A model generated the notes under the pieces. The model saw only the letters and a program-made list of their open reading frames with translations. It did no database searches and was not told the origin of the DNA. A DNA stretch of 64,000 nt from Pullulanibacillus sp. KACC 23026 (lineage in GTDB: Bacteria > Bacillota > Bacilli > Bacillales > Sporolactobacillaceae): the NCBI RefSeq assembly GCF_029094525.1, contig NZ_CP119107.1:1178001-1242000 (forward strand), in the 5' to 3' direction. Positions 48,588 through 56,440 of this stretch are shown one piece after another. A program made the position numbers and the translations under genes. Every line of letters begins with the position of its first letter. Position 1 is the first letter of the stretch.

Positions 48588-48914
48588 AAGGCTCAATTAA
48601 TGTTCAATGCTGCTTTTTTATTAGGCGAAAAAGGCTCTGTTCGGAACACGTTAAAATGTGAGTTCCTCTAGCGCCGTTTACTTAGAGAAGTAAACGAGGG
48701 TCCTGCGGGATTTGCCCGTGGATAGAGGGCCTATTTCCGCCTTTATTACTTAAAAAAACGGCCTTTAACGGTGCCAATTTAAAAATTAAATACTAATCCG
48801 CTCTCATTCCTTGAAGGATTGGGGGCTTTTTTTGCCAACATCCGAATTTCAGGAGGGCTCGATTCGTCAAAAACGGCAATGACTTTTTGAACATTTTATG
48901 GCATTGCCCATAAG
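48588..48914. other. Intergenic region with repeat fragment and terminator-like stretch
   Basis: Contains CCTGCGGGATTTGCCCG and CCTATTTCCGCCT (48695-48745), related to the element at 5353-5475, and GATTGGGGGCTTTTTTT near 48820, a weak terminator. No gene. Confidence 0.45.
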
Positions 48915-48930
48915 TGTGATGCAGCGCACT
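48915..48930 (+). promoter_or_regulatory. FNR/CRP-like box upstream of the truncated haemoglobin
   Basis: TGTGA-TGCAGC-GCACT, one clear and one imperfect half of TGTGA-N6-TCACA, centred in AAGTGTGATGCAGCGCACTT. About 60 bases before the start codon. Confidence 0.4.
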
Positions 48931-48987
48931 TTGGAAAGAGTGAGAATGGATTACGCTATAGACATCCATTAATAAGGGGTGATAAAC

Positions 48988-49392
48988 ATGGGCGAATGGT
49001 TAGGTGAAAGACAAAAGCAATCCGAACGGGTTGAAGATACCAATCAAGATGAACGCCAAGCAACCATTGATGAATTGGTGGATCGATTTTACGCACGTCT
49101 CATTCAAGACCCTTACTATAGCCGCATGTTTGCGGAAAGACAGGTCGACATAGAGGTTTTGAAAAGCCGTCAAAAAGTCTTTATTTTTCGTTTGGCCCAA
49201 GTTACGGACTTGCAGCATAGCGAGGTCAGCCAAGTTCAGGAGCGGCATTCTTTTGGAGTCGATCCTGATCGAGCAAAGATATGGCTGAAACTATTGACCG
49301 AAACAATGGAAGAGATGGACTTGGCCACAGCAACAAAAGAGCCTTTATTGGCGAACATCCAATTTTTAATGAACAAGATGCTGCAAAAATAG
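48988..49392 (+). CDS. Truncated haemoglobin-like protein
   Basis: 134 residues with a 2-on-2 globin pattern: IDELVDRFYARLIQDPYYSRMF (B helix), KSRQKVFIFRLAQ (E helix), and QERHSFGVDPDRAKIWLKLL with the likely proximal His. Candidate role is O2 or NO binding. ATG at 48988 after AAGGGGTGA. Shares a short gap with the cupin gene. Confidence 0.7.
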   Translation: MGEWLGERQKQSERVEDTNQDERQATIDELVDRFYARLIQDPYYSRMFAERQVDIEVLKSRQKVFIFRLAQVTDLQHSEVSQVQERHSFGVDPDRAKIWLKLLTETMEEMDLATATKEPLLANIQFLMNKMLQK

Positions 49393-49421
49393 TCGGTATA
49401 AAGCAATTAGGAGGGACTGTT

Positions 49422-49736
49422 GTGAAAGTCTATTCATTAACTTTTAACGAGAGTTTTGTAAAACCAATTTTGGACAACCAAGTATCAAGAGTCGTCCAAT
49501 TCTCATTTACTAAAGGAAAAGTACTAGAAAAACACAAAACCTCCAGTGCTATTCTGGTTTCTGTGTTATCAGGGAAAGTTCGATTTAAAGCTGAGGAAGA
49601 GGTGGTTCTTCAAAGTGGGGGGCTACTCAGTCTTGAACCAAGTGTAGAGCATTCCGTTGAAGCTTTAGAGGATAGTGTAATGCTTTTGACATTGACACCA
49701 AGTCCATCAGCTCATCCTACATTTGATAAAAAATGA
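49422..49736 (+). CDS. Small cupin protein
   Basis: 104 residues, single cupin barrel: SRVVQFSFTKGKVLEKHKTS, ILVSVLSGKVRFK, LLSLEPSVEHSVEAL. Metal ligands are partly conserved (His in EKHKT, His in EHSVEA). GTG at 49422 is 7 bases after TTAGGAGGG. Lies between two globin genes, so may take part in the NO/O2 response. Confidence 0.75.
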   Translation: MKVYSLTFNESFVKPILDNQVSRVVQFSFTKGKVLEKHKTSSAILVSVLSGKVRFKAEEEVVLQSGGLLSLEPSVEHSVEALEDSVMLLTLTPSPSAHPTFDKK

Positions 49737-49926
49737 GGAAGAGGCGAATGAGACAGTTTTACTCATTCAATCATTAGGCGTTGAATACTGAATTTAAATT
49801 TTGATTTTAATACCAGCCACCGTAAAATCAGAAGATGGCATGAAATCCTAATTGGAAATAAACTTGCATGAGTCAAAACTTAGAGGGAATACTTCTTTTG
49901 AATGATTTTGAAGGGGGATCTATCCT

Positions 49927-50004
49927 ATGTCAGTAACCATTGAAGAAAGAAAAACATGGCAAGAGGTTTTAAATACGGTAAAAAATTGGATCCAAAAAAG
50001 CTAG
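49927..50004 (+). other. Short leader ORF overlapping the flavohaemoglobin start
   Basis: 25 codons (MSVTIEERKTWQEVLNTVKN...) with the best RBS in the area (AAGGGGGATC), overlapping the hmp frame out of phase. May be a translated leader that couples hmp translation, or the relic of an altered hmp start. Confidence 0.35.
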
Positions 50005-51209
50005 CGATCATTAAGGAAACATTGCCGATCGTTAAACAACATGGTGAAACGATCACGAAGCATTTTTATAAAAGAATGTTCAAGCAGCATCCTGAATTAC
50101 TCAATATCTTTAACCAAACTCACCAAATTACCGGGCATCAACCTAAAGCGCTGGCGGATGCCGTCTACGGGGCAGCGGCAAACATTGAAGATTTCAGTCA
50201 GATTATGCCTGTTCTTGAGCGGATTGGCGAGAAGCATCGCAGTTTGCAGATCAAGCCGGAGCATTACCCAATAGTTGGCGAAAATTTGCTAGGGGCGATT
50301 AAAGAAGTACTGGGTGATGCCGCTACAGATGACATTATCGGTGCGTGGGCAGATGCCTATGCGGTGATTTCGGATGTCTTTATCCGTATGGAAGAGAAAA
50401 TGTATAAAATTTCCGAAACGATGCCAGGCGGATGGGCCGGTTTCAGGGAATTTGTGGTAGACAAAAAAGTGAAGGAAAGTGACGTCATTACTTCTTTTTA
50501 CTTCAAGCCAAAAGATGGTGAGGCGATTGCCGAGTTTATTCCTGGTCAATATCTAACACTCAGGATAGACAGTCCTCGTTTAGACTATACATGTTTAAGA
50601 CAGTACAGCTTATCGGATCGTCCTGGTCATGACTATTACCGAATAAGTGTTAAAAGAGAAGATCCTAAGGGTGGTGATATTCCGGCTGGAGTGGTTTCTA
50701 CTTATTTGCACAATGTGGTTAAGGAAGGCGATATCATCCCGATCACAGCACCGGCTGGTGACTTTTATTTAGACACGACCTCTACACGTCCATTAGTTTT
50801 AATAAGCGGCGGTGTCGGACAAACGCCGATGATGTGTATGCTGAATTCAACTGTCGATGCTCAGGCAAGCCGTGAAACTTATTTTGTTCACGCCGCCATT
50901 AACAGCAAGTTCCATGCCTTCAAAGATCATGTTGAAAAATTAGTATCAGACCATCCTCAGGTGAAGTCTTTTGTCATCTATGAAAAGCCGACAGAGGATG
51001 ACAAGCAAAAGAAAGCCTATGATAAAGAAGGGTATATTGATCTCGAATGGATTCAACACCATTTACCGAAGGATGCTGATTTCTACTTCTGTGGACCAGA
51101 GCCTTTCATGAGAGCTGTTAATCGCTCACTTAAAGAATGGGGTGTACCAGAAGACCGTATTCATTACGAATTCTTTGGGTCCTTTGGTAAGTTGGATGCC
51201 GATCTCTGA
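49956..51209 (+). CDS. hmp: Flavohaemoglobin (nitric oxide dioxygenase)
   Basis: 417 residues: globin domain (about 11-150) with proximal His94 (EKHRSLQIKPEHYPIVGENL), FAD domain (RQYSLSD) and NAD domain (LISGGVGQTPMM, YFCGPEPFM). Converts NO and O2 to nitrate. Compared with E. coli Hmp, the protein aligns from LDPKK, so the first 9-10 residues are extra; the start codon is uncertain (ATG 49956 or TTG 49986). Confidence 0.92.
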   Translation: MARGFKYGKKLDPKKLAIIKETLPIVKQHGETITKHFYKRMFKQHPELLNIFNQTHQITGHQPKALADAVYGAAANIEDFSQIMPVLERIGEKHRSLQIKPEHYPIVGENLLGAIKEVLGDAATDDIIGAWADAYAVISDVFIRMEEKMYKISETMPGGWAGFREFVVDKKVKESDVITSFYFKPKDGEAIAEFIPGQYLTLRIDSPRLDYTCLRQYSLSDRPGHDYYRISVKREDPKGGDIPAGVVSTYLHNVVKEGDIIPITAPAGDFYLDTTSTRPLVLISGGVGQTPMMCMLNSTVDAQASRETYFVHAAINSKFHAFKDHVEKLVSDHPQVKSFVIYEKPTEDDKQKKAYDKEGYIDLEWIQHHLPKDADFYFCGPEPFMRAVNRSLKEWGVPEDRIHYEFFGSFGKLDADL

Positions 51210-51280
51210 ATGTCAGGCCAATGGGGCCCCTTTGTTAGGGGACTGTTAGAAAAGCAAAAAGTTACATCGAGGTGACCATT

Positions 51281-51751
51281 ATGGAAAAGCGGCATAAAGC
51301 ACTCATCCCCTTATCCCATCATCACCATCATGGGCTTGTCATTGCTCTGAAACTGCAAGAAGTGGTGGAAAGCGGAGGTCGCTGGCCAAAGGAACAAGTC
51401 TTTCAGGATGCGAAGTTGTTTTGGGAAAGTGGCGGTGAAGAGCATTTTCGTGAGGAGGAAAATGTGCTCTATCCGACTTTTTCAAAATATGCTTCCATTG
51501 AAAGCCTTCCTGAAATGGCGGAAGCGTTATTAGAGCATATTAAAATGAGAGGCCTATTTTCTCAATTAATTCATCATGAAGTTTCAGATGAACTCTCCTT
51601 GATGCATGAATTAGGCGCACTCTTAAAAAAGCATATTCAAAGTGAGGAGCGCATTATTTTTCCACTTATTCAAGAAAAAGTGCCAGAAAACGTTTTACTG
51701 GATATTTCTTTAAAATTTAGTCCGCATGATGAATTTTTAAAAGATGAGTGA
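51281..51751 (+). CDS. Haemerythrin HHE-domain protein
   Basis: 156 residues, four-helix HHE fold with di-iron ligands in SHHHHHGL, EEHFREEENVLYP, LLEHIKMRG and LKKHIQSEERIIFP. Related proteins bind O2 or protect/repair Fe centres under NO stress. ATG at 51281 after CGAGGTGAC. Shares the cluster with the globins. Confidence 0.88.
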   Translation: MEKRHKALIPLSHHHHHGLVIALKLQEVVESGGRWPKEQVFQDAKLFWESGGEEHFREEENVLYPTFSKYASIESLPEMAEALLEHIKMRGLFSQLIHHEVSDELSLMHELGALLKKHIQSEERIIFPLIQEKVPENVLLDISLKFSPHDEFLKDE

Positions 51752-51770
51752 AGTTAATTAGATACGAAAA

Positions 51771-51802
51771 AAAAGTCCCAAGGTTGAATCCTTGGGACTT
51801 TT
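51771..51802. terminator. Bidirectional terminator
   Basis: AAAAGTCCCAAGG-TTGAAT-CCTTGGGACTTTT between the haemerythrin gene and the minus-strand peptide gene; serves both. Confidence 0.93.
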
Positions 51803-51820
51803 AATATCGTATTTTTTGTT

Positions 51821-51928
51821 TTAAGCAGAGATGCTAGTTGGGAAAGGAGGTGGAAGTTGTTCATCTAAAGGAGTTATAACCATGGCTAGTCCAAATGCAA
51901 CCAAAAGTATAATCGCTAATTTTTTCAT
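51821..51928 (-). CDS. Putative secreted signalling pro-peptide, 35 aa
   Basis: Minus-strand ORF, absent from usual ORF lists because of size: MKKLAIILLVAFGLAMVITP, then LDEQLPPPFPTSISA. It has Lys-Lys, a hydrophobic export segment (4-18) and a short polar, Pro-rich tail, the layout of PapR, NprX and Phr precursors. AGAAAGGTGG lies 8 bases upstream. It follows the RNPP-type regulator by 92 bases on the same strand and is closed by the terminator at 51771. The mature peptide probably lies in the last 5-10 residues (inference). Confidence 0.7.
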   Translation of the reverse strand: MKKLAIILLVAFGLAMVITPLDEQLPPPFPTSISA

Positions 51929-52020
51929 AAAACAGCCACCTTTCTCATAATAGATTACCAAAATACTAGCATTTATTTATGGGCCCGACAACATTAATAG
52001 GGGAGCCTTAATCAAGGTAT

Positions 52021-53298
52021 TTAATTGGAGGATTTCCATGAAAAGGGACTTTCCCTTTTAGTTGTTTTGTAAGCGTACTTTAAAGCTTCCTCATAATAAT
52101 GAACGGCTTTTTTATAGTGATTTTTCTCTGTTGAGATCTTTGCAAGGAGATAATAGCACTCACTCGTTACCGTGAAGTCCTGTTCAATAAAAAAGGGAAT
52201 GATTTCATTTTCTAGAAACTTTAAGAAATGGTCATCATGGTAGCCATCCGGAAGTATAGATTGTTTTAAAATAAGGAGTTTGTAATAGTAATGCTTATTC
52301 TCTTTGTGAGACTGATTGATTCCTTCTGTGCAAAGACTAAGTGCCTTTGACAAATCCCCATGCTTTTTATACTCATTGGCCAATAAGTAAATGGTATTTA
52401 ATTTATCCTCATGATCGGTCTTTATGTCTAAAGCCTTTTTAAAATAGCTTAAGGACAACTCAGGTTGATCAGTTAATGAATAGAGATAGCCCAAATTATG
52501 ATAAATCAGGCCTAATTGAGAGGCATTACCTGTCGTCTCAATGGACTCCACAATCTTCAGCAAATGCTCTCTAGCCATTGGGTAGTCCCCAAGTTTACTG
52601 TAATTGGCCGCTAAAAGGATTTTACAATCAATGATTTTTCTGAAGTTCATCTCATTGGTATAGGTTTTAATGGCTGCTTCAAGATGCAGAATCGATTTGG
52701 AGATTAAATTCATACGAGTATTAGCAAGAGCTAACAGATAGTCTAAATGAGCATCGATTAAATGGTATTGATCGACAACCTCTTTTGCTTGATAGAGATT
52801 TGAAACGGCTTTTTCAATAGAGCCATAGGTATATTCAAAGAGTCCTGTTGATATATAGTACCAAACCATTAGTTCTTCATTTAAATAGGTTTCTTTGCCT
52901 ATCAGGTTATCTTTTAATTGAATGGCTTTTTCTTTCTCATTTTTGCGAATCGTAAAGAGGAATAAAATAATATCAAATCCGGTTCTGATGATCGGATCGT
53001 GTACCTGATTTAAAGGAAAGGCAAGAATTTTCTCGTTCGTTTCACTAAGACTTTTTTCATTCACAAATTTATAAAGCGTGCGCAGTTGAGTCATATGATG
53101 GGAGAAATCGTCCTGTAGTAAATCATCAAGGTTCATTTTTAAACGAACACTCAGTTGTTTTAACAGCTCATGATTAGCTTCAATTTTATTGTTCTCCAAC
53201 TTACTTAAATAAGTAATGGAACAAATACCAGTGCAAACTTCCTCTTGAGTTAAATTCAACTCTTTTCTTCTAAATTTAATTTTCATCCCAATATTCAT
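52021..53298 (-). CDS. RNPP-family HTH-TPR regulator (PlcR/NprR-like)
   Basis: 425 residues. The N-terminal XRE-type helix-turn-helix (about 5-60: IKFRRKELNLTQEEVCTGIC, YLSKLENNKIEA) is followed by TPR repeats to the end (GLIYHNLGYLYSLTDQPELS, LSYFKKALDIK, AVHYYEEALKYAY). This is the peptide-receptor architecture of PlcR, NprR and AimR. RBS GATGAGGTAA before the ATG. A candidate pheromone gene follows. Which genes it controls is not visible from the sequence. Confidence 0.85.
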   Translation of the reverse strand: MNIGMKIKFRRKELNLTQEEVCTGICSITYLSKLENNKIEANHELLKQLSVRLKMNLDDLLQDDFSHHMTQLRTLYKFVNEKSLSETNEKILAFPLNQVHDPIIRTGFDIILFLFTIRKNEKEKAIQLKDNLIGKETYLNEELMVWYYISTGLFEYTYGSIEKAVSNLYQAKEVVDQYHLIDAHLDYLLALANTRMNLISKSILHLEAAIKTYTNEMNFRKIIDCKILLAANYSKLGDYPMAREHLLKIVESIETTGNASQLGLIYHNLGYLYSLTDQPELSLSYFKKALDIKTDHEDKLNTIYLLANEYKKHGDLSKALSLCTEGINQSHKENKHYYYKLLILKQSILPDGYHDDHFLKFLENEIIPFFIEQDFTVTSECYYLLAKISTEKNHYKKAVHYYEEALKYAYKTTKRESPFSWKSSN

Positions 53299-53446
53299 TT
53301 TTATTACCTCATCACATCTATAAAAAATGGCTCATTTTTTAATTTAATACTACTTCTAAAGTCCTATTTATTCAATACAAATCCTGAATGCGTTAAATAT
53401 ATCGAACAACAAAGGGAATTGGAAAACGATTTAAAAAGTTTAAAGA

Positions 53447-53462
53447 TGTGAAAAACATCACA
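53447..53462 (+). promoter_or_regulatory. FNR box, exact match
   Basis: TGTGA-AAAACA-TCACA, a perfect TGTGA-N6-TCACA site, 74 bases before the universal stress gene; Fnr itself is encoded 680 bases downstream. Confidence 0.75.
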
Positions 53463-53535
53463 ACCCTTATGAGTGAAGAGCGGTATGCTAGAGCTATAAA
53501 TAAGGTGAAGGCCTTAAAGTGAGGAAGGGATTTAT

Positions 53536-53979
53536 ATGAAACAGTTAGTAAAACGTGTTCTTGTTTGTTATGACGGCTCAGAGGGAAGTAAAAAAGCATT
53601 GGAGCTGGCTAAGCATTTAGCCCGGTTGGATGAACAAACGGAATTTGATTTTCTGTCTGTCATAAAAATTCAGTTGCCTTATGATATGTATCCTGGTGCC
53701 TTAATCATGGATGAACAGAGCTTAGTTACGGAATACGAGACCTATGCAGACGGCCTTCTTGACGGAGTTGTCAAAGAGTGGGGCTTACCTAATCCGATCC
53801 ATTCCTATGTTGTTGAAGGAAGTCCTGTCGAAGAAATTCTTTCCTTTGCCAAAAAAGGAAAAAATGATCTCATAATCATTGGCAACCGCAGCTTAAGCCC
53901 AGTAAAAGAATTGTTCCTTGGCAGTGTCAGTCATCATGTTGCACAGCAGGCGGCCTGTCCTGTTTTGATCGCAAAATAG
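53536..53979 (+). CDS. Universal stress protein (UspA family)
   Basis: 147 residues. VLVCYDGSEGSKKALELAKH at the start and the ATP-binding GNRSLSPVKELFLGSVSHHV (G-2x-G-9x-G-S/T) near the C-terminus. Start ATG after GAGGAAGGG. The FNR box upstream suggests anaerobic induction. Confidence 0.9.
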   Translation: MKQLVKRVLVCYDGSEGSKKALELAKHLARLDEQTEFDFLSVIKIQLPYDMYPGALIMDEQSLVTEYETYADGLLDGVVKEWGLPNPIHSYVVEGSPVEEILSFAKKGKNDLIIIGNRSLSPVKELFLGSVSHHVAQQAACPVLIAK

Positions 53980-54011
53980 ATTGAATCGCTAAACATCCTG
54001 AGATGACCATT

Positions 54012-54038
54012 CCCCCCTATTTTTTTAAATAGGGGTTT
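54012..54038 (+). terminator. Terminator after usp
   Basis: CCCCTATTT-TTTT-AAATAGGGG followed by TTT. Confidence 0.8.
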
Positions 54039-54049
54039 CCCTCGTCTAT

Positions 54050-54069
54050 TATCGGGGAATTCCCCGATA
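54050..54069. promoter_or_regulatory. Perfect 20-bp palindrome upstream of fnr
   Basis: TATCGGGGAATTCCCCGATA, exact dyad with no loop, 73 bases before the fnr start. The symmetry fits an operator of a homodimeric regulator; it is too short-looped for a terminator. Confidence 0.55.
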
Positions 54070-54141
54070 GTTATTCCTCCCCATTTTCTTTATTCTTAAA
54101 GTAACAAATAAGCCCTAAGTGAATAAAGGGAGGACTTTCAA

Positions 54142-54855
54142 ATGACAACGGGAACGACGAGTTCATTGAACGTGGAATGTAATACCGAGGACTTTAGAGA
54201 ATTCGAGCTGCTATCTAAACTTATGAAACCAAAAACGTATATTAAAAATTCGACGATCTACTGTGAAGGAGATCCGCTGACCCATCTTTACTATGTACAA
54301 GAAGGAAGCGTCAAATTGTCAAAAGTAAGTGATGACGGCAAAGATCTGATTATGCATTACTTTTTTCCTGGAGATCTTTTTGGAGAATATCGTACATTTG
54401 GTGAGCAAAAGGCCACTTTTAGCGCTGAAGCTGTTGAAACTTGCAAAATAGGCGTTATTTCTTTGGAACAAATTAATGACGTGATTAGCCAGCACGGTTC
54501 ACTCGGTATTAGCTTTTCAGAATGGTTAAGCAAAATGCAATGGTATACACAGCTAAAACTTCGAGATATTTTATTTCATGGCAAAAATGGGGCACTTGCG
54601 TCAACATTAATTCGAGCGGCTAATACGTTTGGTCTTCAGGAAGGTGACAAAATTGTCATTGCTCATAAGCTTACTAATTATGACCTGGCGAACTTAATTG
54701 GAGCGACACGTGAGACCGTGAATCGGCTCATGTCCCAATTTCAGAAGGAACAATTGATCGAAGTCCATCATAGTCGGATTGTCATTACGAATCTAAATGA
54801 ACTTAAAAAGGTTTGTCACTGTGAGCATTGTCCAGTAGCTATATGCCGCTTATAA
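54142..54855 (+). CDS. fnr: Fnr, oxygen-sensing transcription regulator
   Basis: 237 residues: cyclic-nucleotide-like sensor barrel (IYCEGDPLTHLYYVQEGSVKL, FFPGDLFGEY), dimer helix and Crp-type HTH (LANLIGATRETVNRLMSQFQ). It ends CHCEHCPVAICRL, placing Cys227, Cys230 and Cys235 at the positions used as [4Fe-4S] ligands in B. subtilis Fnr. Anaerobic activator that binds TGTGA-N6-TCACA. RBS AAAGGGAGG. Confidence 0.93.
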   Translation: MTTGTTSSLNVECNTEDFREFELLSKLMKPKTYIKNSTIYCEGDPLTHLYYVQEGSVKLSKVSDDGKDLIMHYFFPGDLFGEYRTFGEQKATFSAEAVETCKIGVISLEQINDVISQHGSLGISFSEWLSKMQWYTQLKLRDILFHGKNGALASTLIRAANTFGLQEGDKIVIAHKLTNYDLANLIGATRETVNRLMSQFQKEQLIEVHHSRIVITNLNELKKVCHCEHCPVAICRL

Positions 54856-54954
54856 CAAAGGGGTTATCCGTTTGTATGGACCCCAGCAGGATAATTCCTC
54901 CCAACATGATATAATAGTCACAAAATGACAGCTGATTGGATGGGGAGGAACAAG

Positions 54955-55620
54955 ATGAAGACGGACAATCATTTGAAGATCGTCATTGCGGATGACCACG
55001 CCATAGTTCGGAGCGGTGTGAAGCTGCTGGTTGAAAAAGAAGAGGATATGCAGGTGATTGCCCTGGCTAGCCAAGGACAAGAAGCCGTTGATTTAGCTAT
55101 TGCGCATCAGCCTGACGTCGTCATTATGGATATCAGTATGCCTCCTGGAATGGATGGTCTTGAAGCGACAAAATCGATTAAGAAGCAGGCGCCTGATTGC
55201 CATGTCTTGATCTTAACGATGCACGATGAACCGGACTATCTGTTTAAGGTACTGAATGAAGGGGCTTCAGGCTATATGTTGAAGCAAGCCCTTGATTATG
55301 AGCTCATTGCGGCGATTCGCGCCGTAGCGAATGGGGATGTCTATCTCTATCCGACAGCTGCCAAATGGATTGTAGGTCAAGTATTGGAGAGCCCTCAAGT
55401 GGGTGGCCGCCCTAAGGTTGATTTAAGCCACCTATCAGAAAGGGAGGAAGAGGTCTTAACGTATATTGCACGCGGCTTCGCTAATAAGGAGATATCGGAG
55501 GAACTTTATATTAGTGTTAAAACGGTCGAAACCCATAAAAAAAACATTATGGAGAAGTTGGGGCTTTCTAAAAGACATGAACTTGTCGATTATGCGTTGA
55601 AAAAAGGCTTGCTGAAATAA
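54955..55620 (+). CDS. NreC/NarL-family response regulator
   Basis: 221 residues: receiver domain with phosphoacceptor Asp59 (VVIMDISMPPGMDG) and LuxR-type HTH (LSEREEEVLTYIARGFANKEI, SVKTVETHKKNIMEKLGL). Closest to NreC, the nitrate/O2 regulator of staphylococci and bacilli. No NreB-type kinase is adjacent. ATG at 54955 after GGGGAGGAAC; a longer frame from 54925 is not needed. Confidence 0.85.
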   Translation: MKTDNHLKIVIADDHAIVRSGVKLLVEKEEDMQVIALASQGQEAVDLAIAHQPDVVIMDISMPPGMDGLEATKSIKKQAPDCHVLILTMHDEPDYLFKVLNEGASGYMLKQALDYELIAAIRAVANGDVYLYPTAAKWIVGQVLESPQVGGRPKVDLSHLSEREEEVLTYIARGFANKEISEELYISVKTVETHKKNIMEKLGLSKRHELVDYALKKGLLK

Positions 55621-55729
55621 GCAGTCTTATAAATAGTCGGTTGACCTGAGATGGTTTGCTAAAAACTAATAGGACGCTTTTGTTTTCGACAAATGGAAGA
55701 AGCTAGACTGATTGAGAGGATCTGGGAGT

Positions 55730-56140
55730 ATGAGCCATTCATTGCTTGTTATTGTCACAAAAAATCAAGATACTTCAAGAAAGGCTGTAAAAAAAGCCAT
55801 AGAATTGGCGAAGGAAATGCCTTCTTCCAAACTTCGATTGTTATATATGCACACTCTCTCAACCGACTCCCAAATAGAAGCGATCCATAGGTCTTTTCAA
55901 AAAGAATTAGAAAAAGATTCAGAGGCCGCCTTTCTTCCATGCTTACAATTAATCGAAAATGAACAGCTTTCTTATGAAAAATATATCGGCATTGGTAATT
56001 TGCTGCATGAAGTACGAATTCAAGTCCATTTAGGTCGATGCGGCCTTCTAATCATGACTCGGGAGCAGTTGAGTGACTTACAAGAAGAAGCCACCAATGT
56101 TGATGACAAGCTGACCTGTCCGGTCTTATATGTGGAATAG
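55730..56140 (+). CDS. Degenerate universal-stress-like protein
   Basis: 136 residues. The N-terminal half resembles UspA (LLVIVTKNQDTSRKAVKKAIELAKEM ... RLLYMHTL), the end (GRCGLLIMTREQLSDL, CPVLYVE) matches the last Usp strand, but the Gly-rich ATP loop is missing. ATG at 55730 follows GGGAG. Follows nreC after 109 bases. Confidence 0.55.
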   Translation: MSHSLLVIVTKNQDTSRKAVKKAIELAKEMPSSKLRLLYMHTLSTDSQIEAIHRSFQKELEKDSEAAFLPCLQLIENEQLSYEKYIGIGNLLHEVRIQVHLGRCGLLIMTREQLSDLQEEATNVDDKLTCPVLYVE

Positions 56141-56172
56141 AGATAACGGCTTAAGTGGCGTCATACGAATCT

Positions 56173-56210
56173 TCTAATGGAGTCAACCATGTTCAAGCGG
56201 GTTGGCTTTT
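56173..56210 (+). terminator. Terminator after the Usp-like gene
   Basis: AGTCAACC ... GGTTGGCTTTTTT. Confidence 0.65.
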
Positions 56211-56310
56211 TTAGCTTCCGTGGCGCGTTGTAAGGCAAAAGCTCAAGACGTCCAATGGGGTGGGTTTAACTAGACTAGAAATCAATCAGCCTCAAAATCA
56301 GCGAATGCTC

Positions 56311-56355
56311 GTTACACGTTGCCCTAATTAGGCGTAACGAGAATACGCTAATTGA
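56311..56355. repeat. Solo copy related to the 81-bp array unit
   Basis: GTTACACGTTGCCCTAATTA then GGCGTAACGAGAATACGCTA; the second word equals the start of the array at 12264-12290. Confidence 0.7.
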
Positions 56356-56387
56356 CAAAATGGACATCCGGATAAGGGGTTGGAAAT

Positions 56388-56435
56388 AAAAAAGGTATCC
56401 TTGGGAAATGTGCTTTCCTTTAAGGATACCTTTTT
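56388..56435. terminator. Terminator of the hybrid kinase gene
   Basis: AAAAAGGTATCCTT ... AAGGATACCTTTTT, 14-bp stem; works for the minus-strand kinase gene. Confidence 0.88.
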
Positions 56436-56440
56436 GCAAG

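Noticed and set aside
53398-53520. Short frame ending VKNITTLMSEERYARAINKVKALK before usp
   Set aside because: No start codon with RBS; the region holds the FNR box and is more likely a promoter, though a gene relic cannot be excluded.
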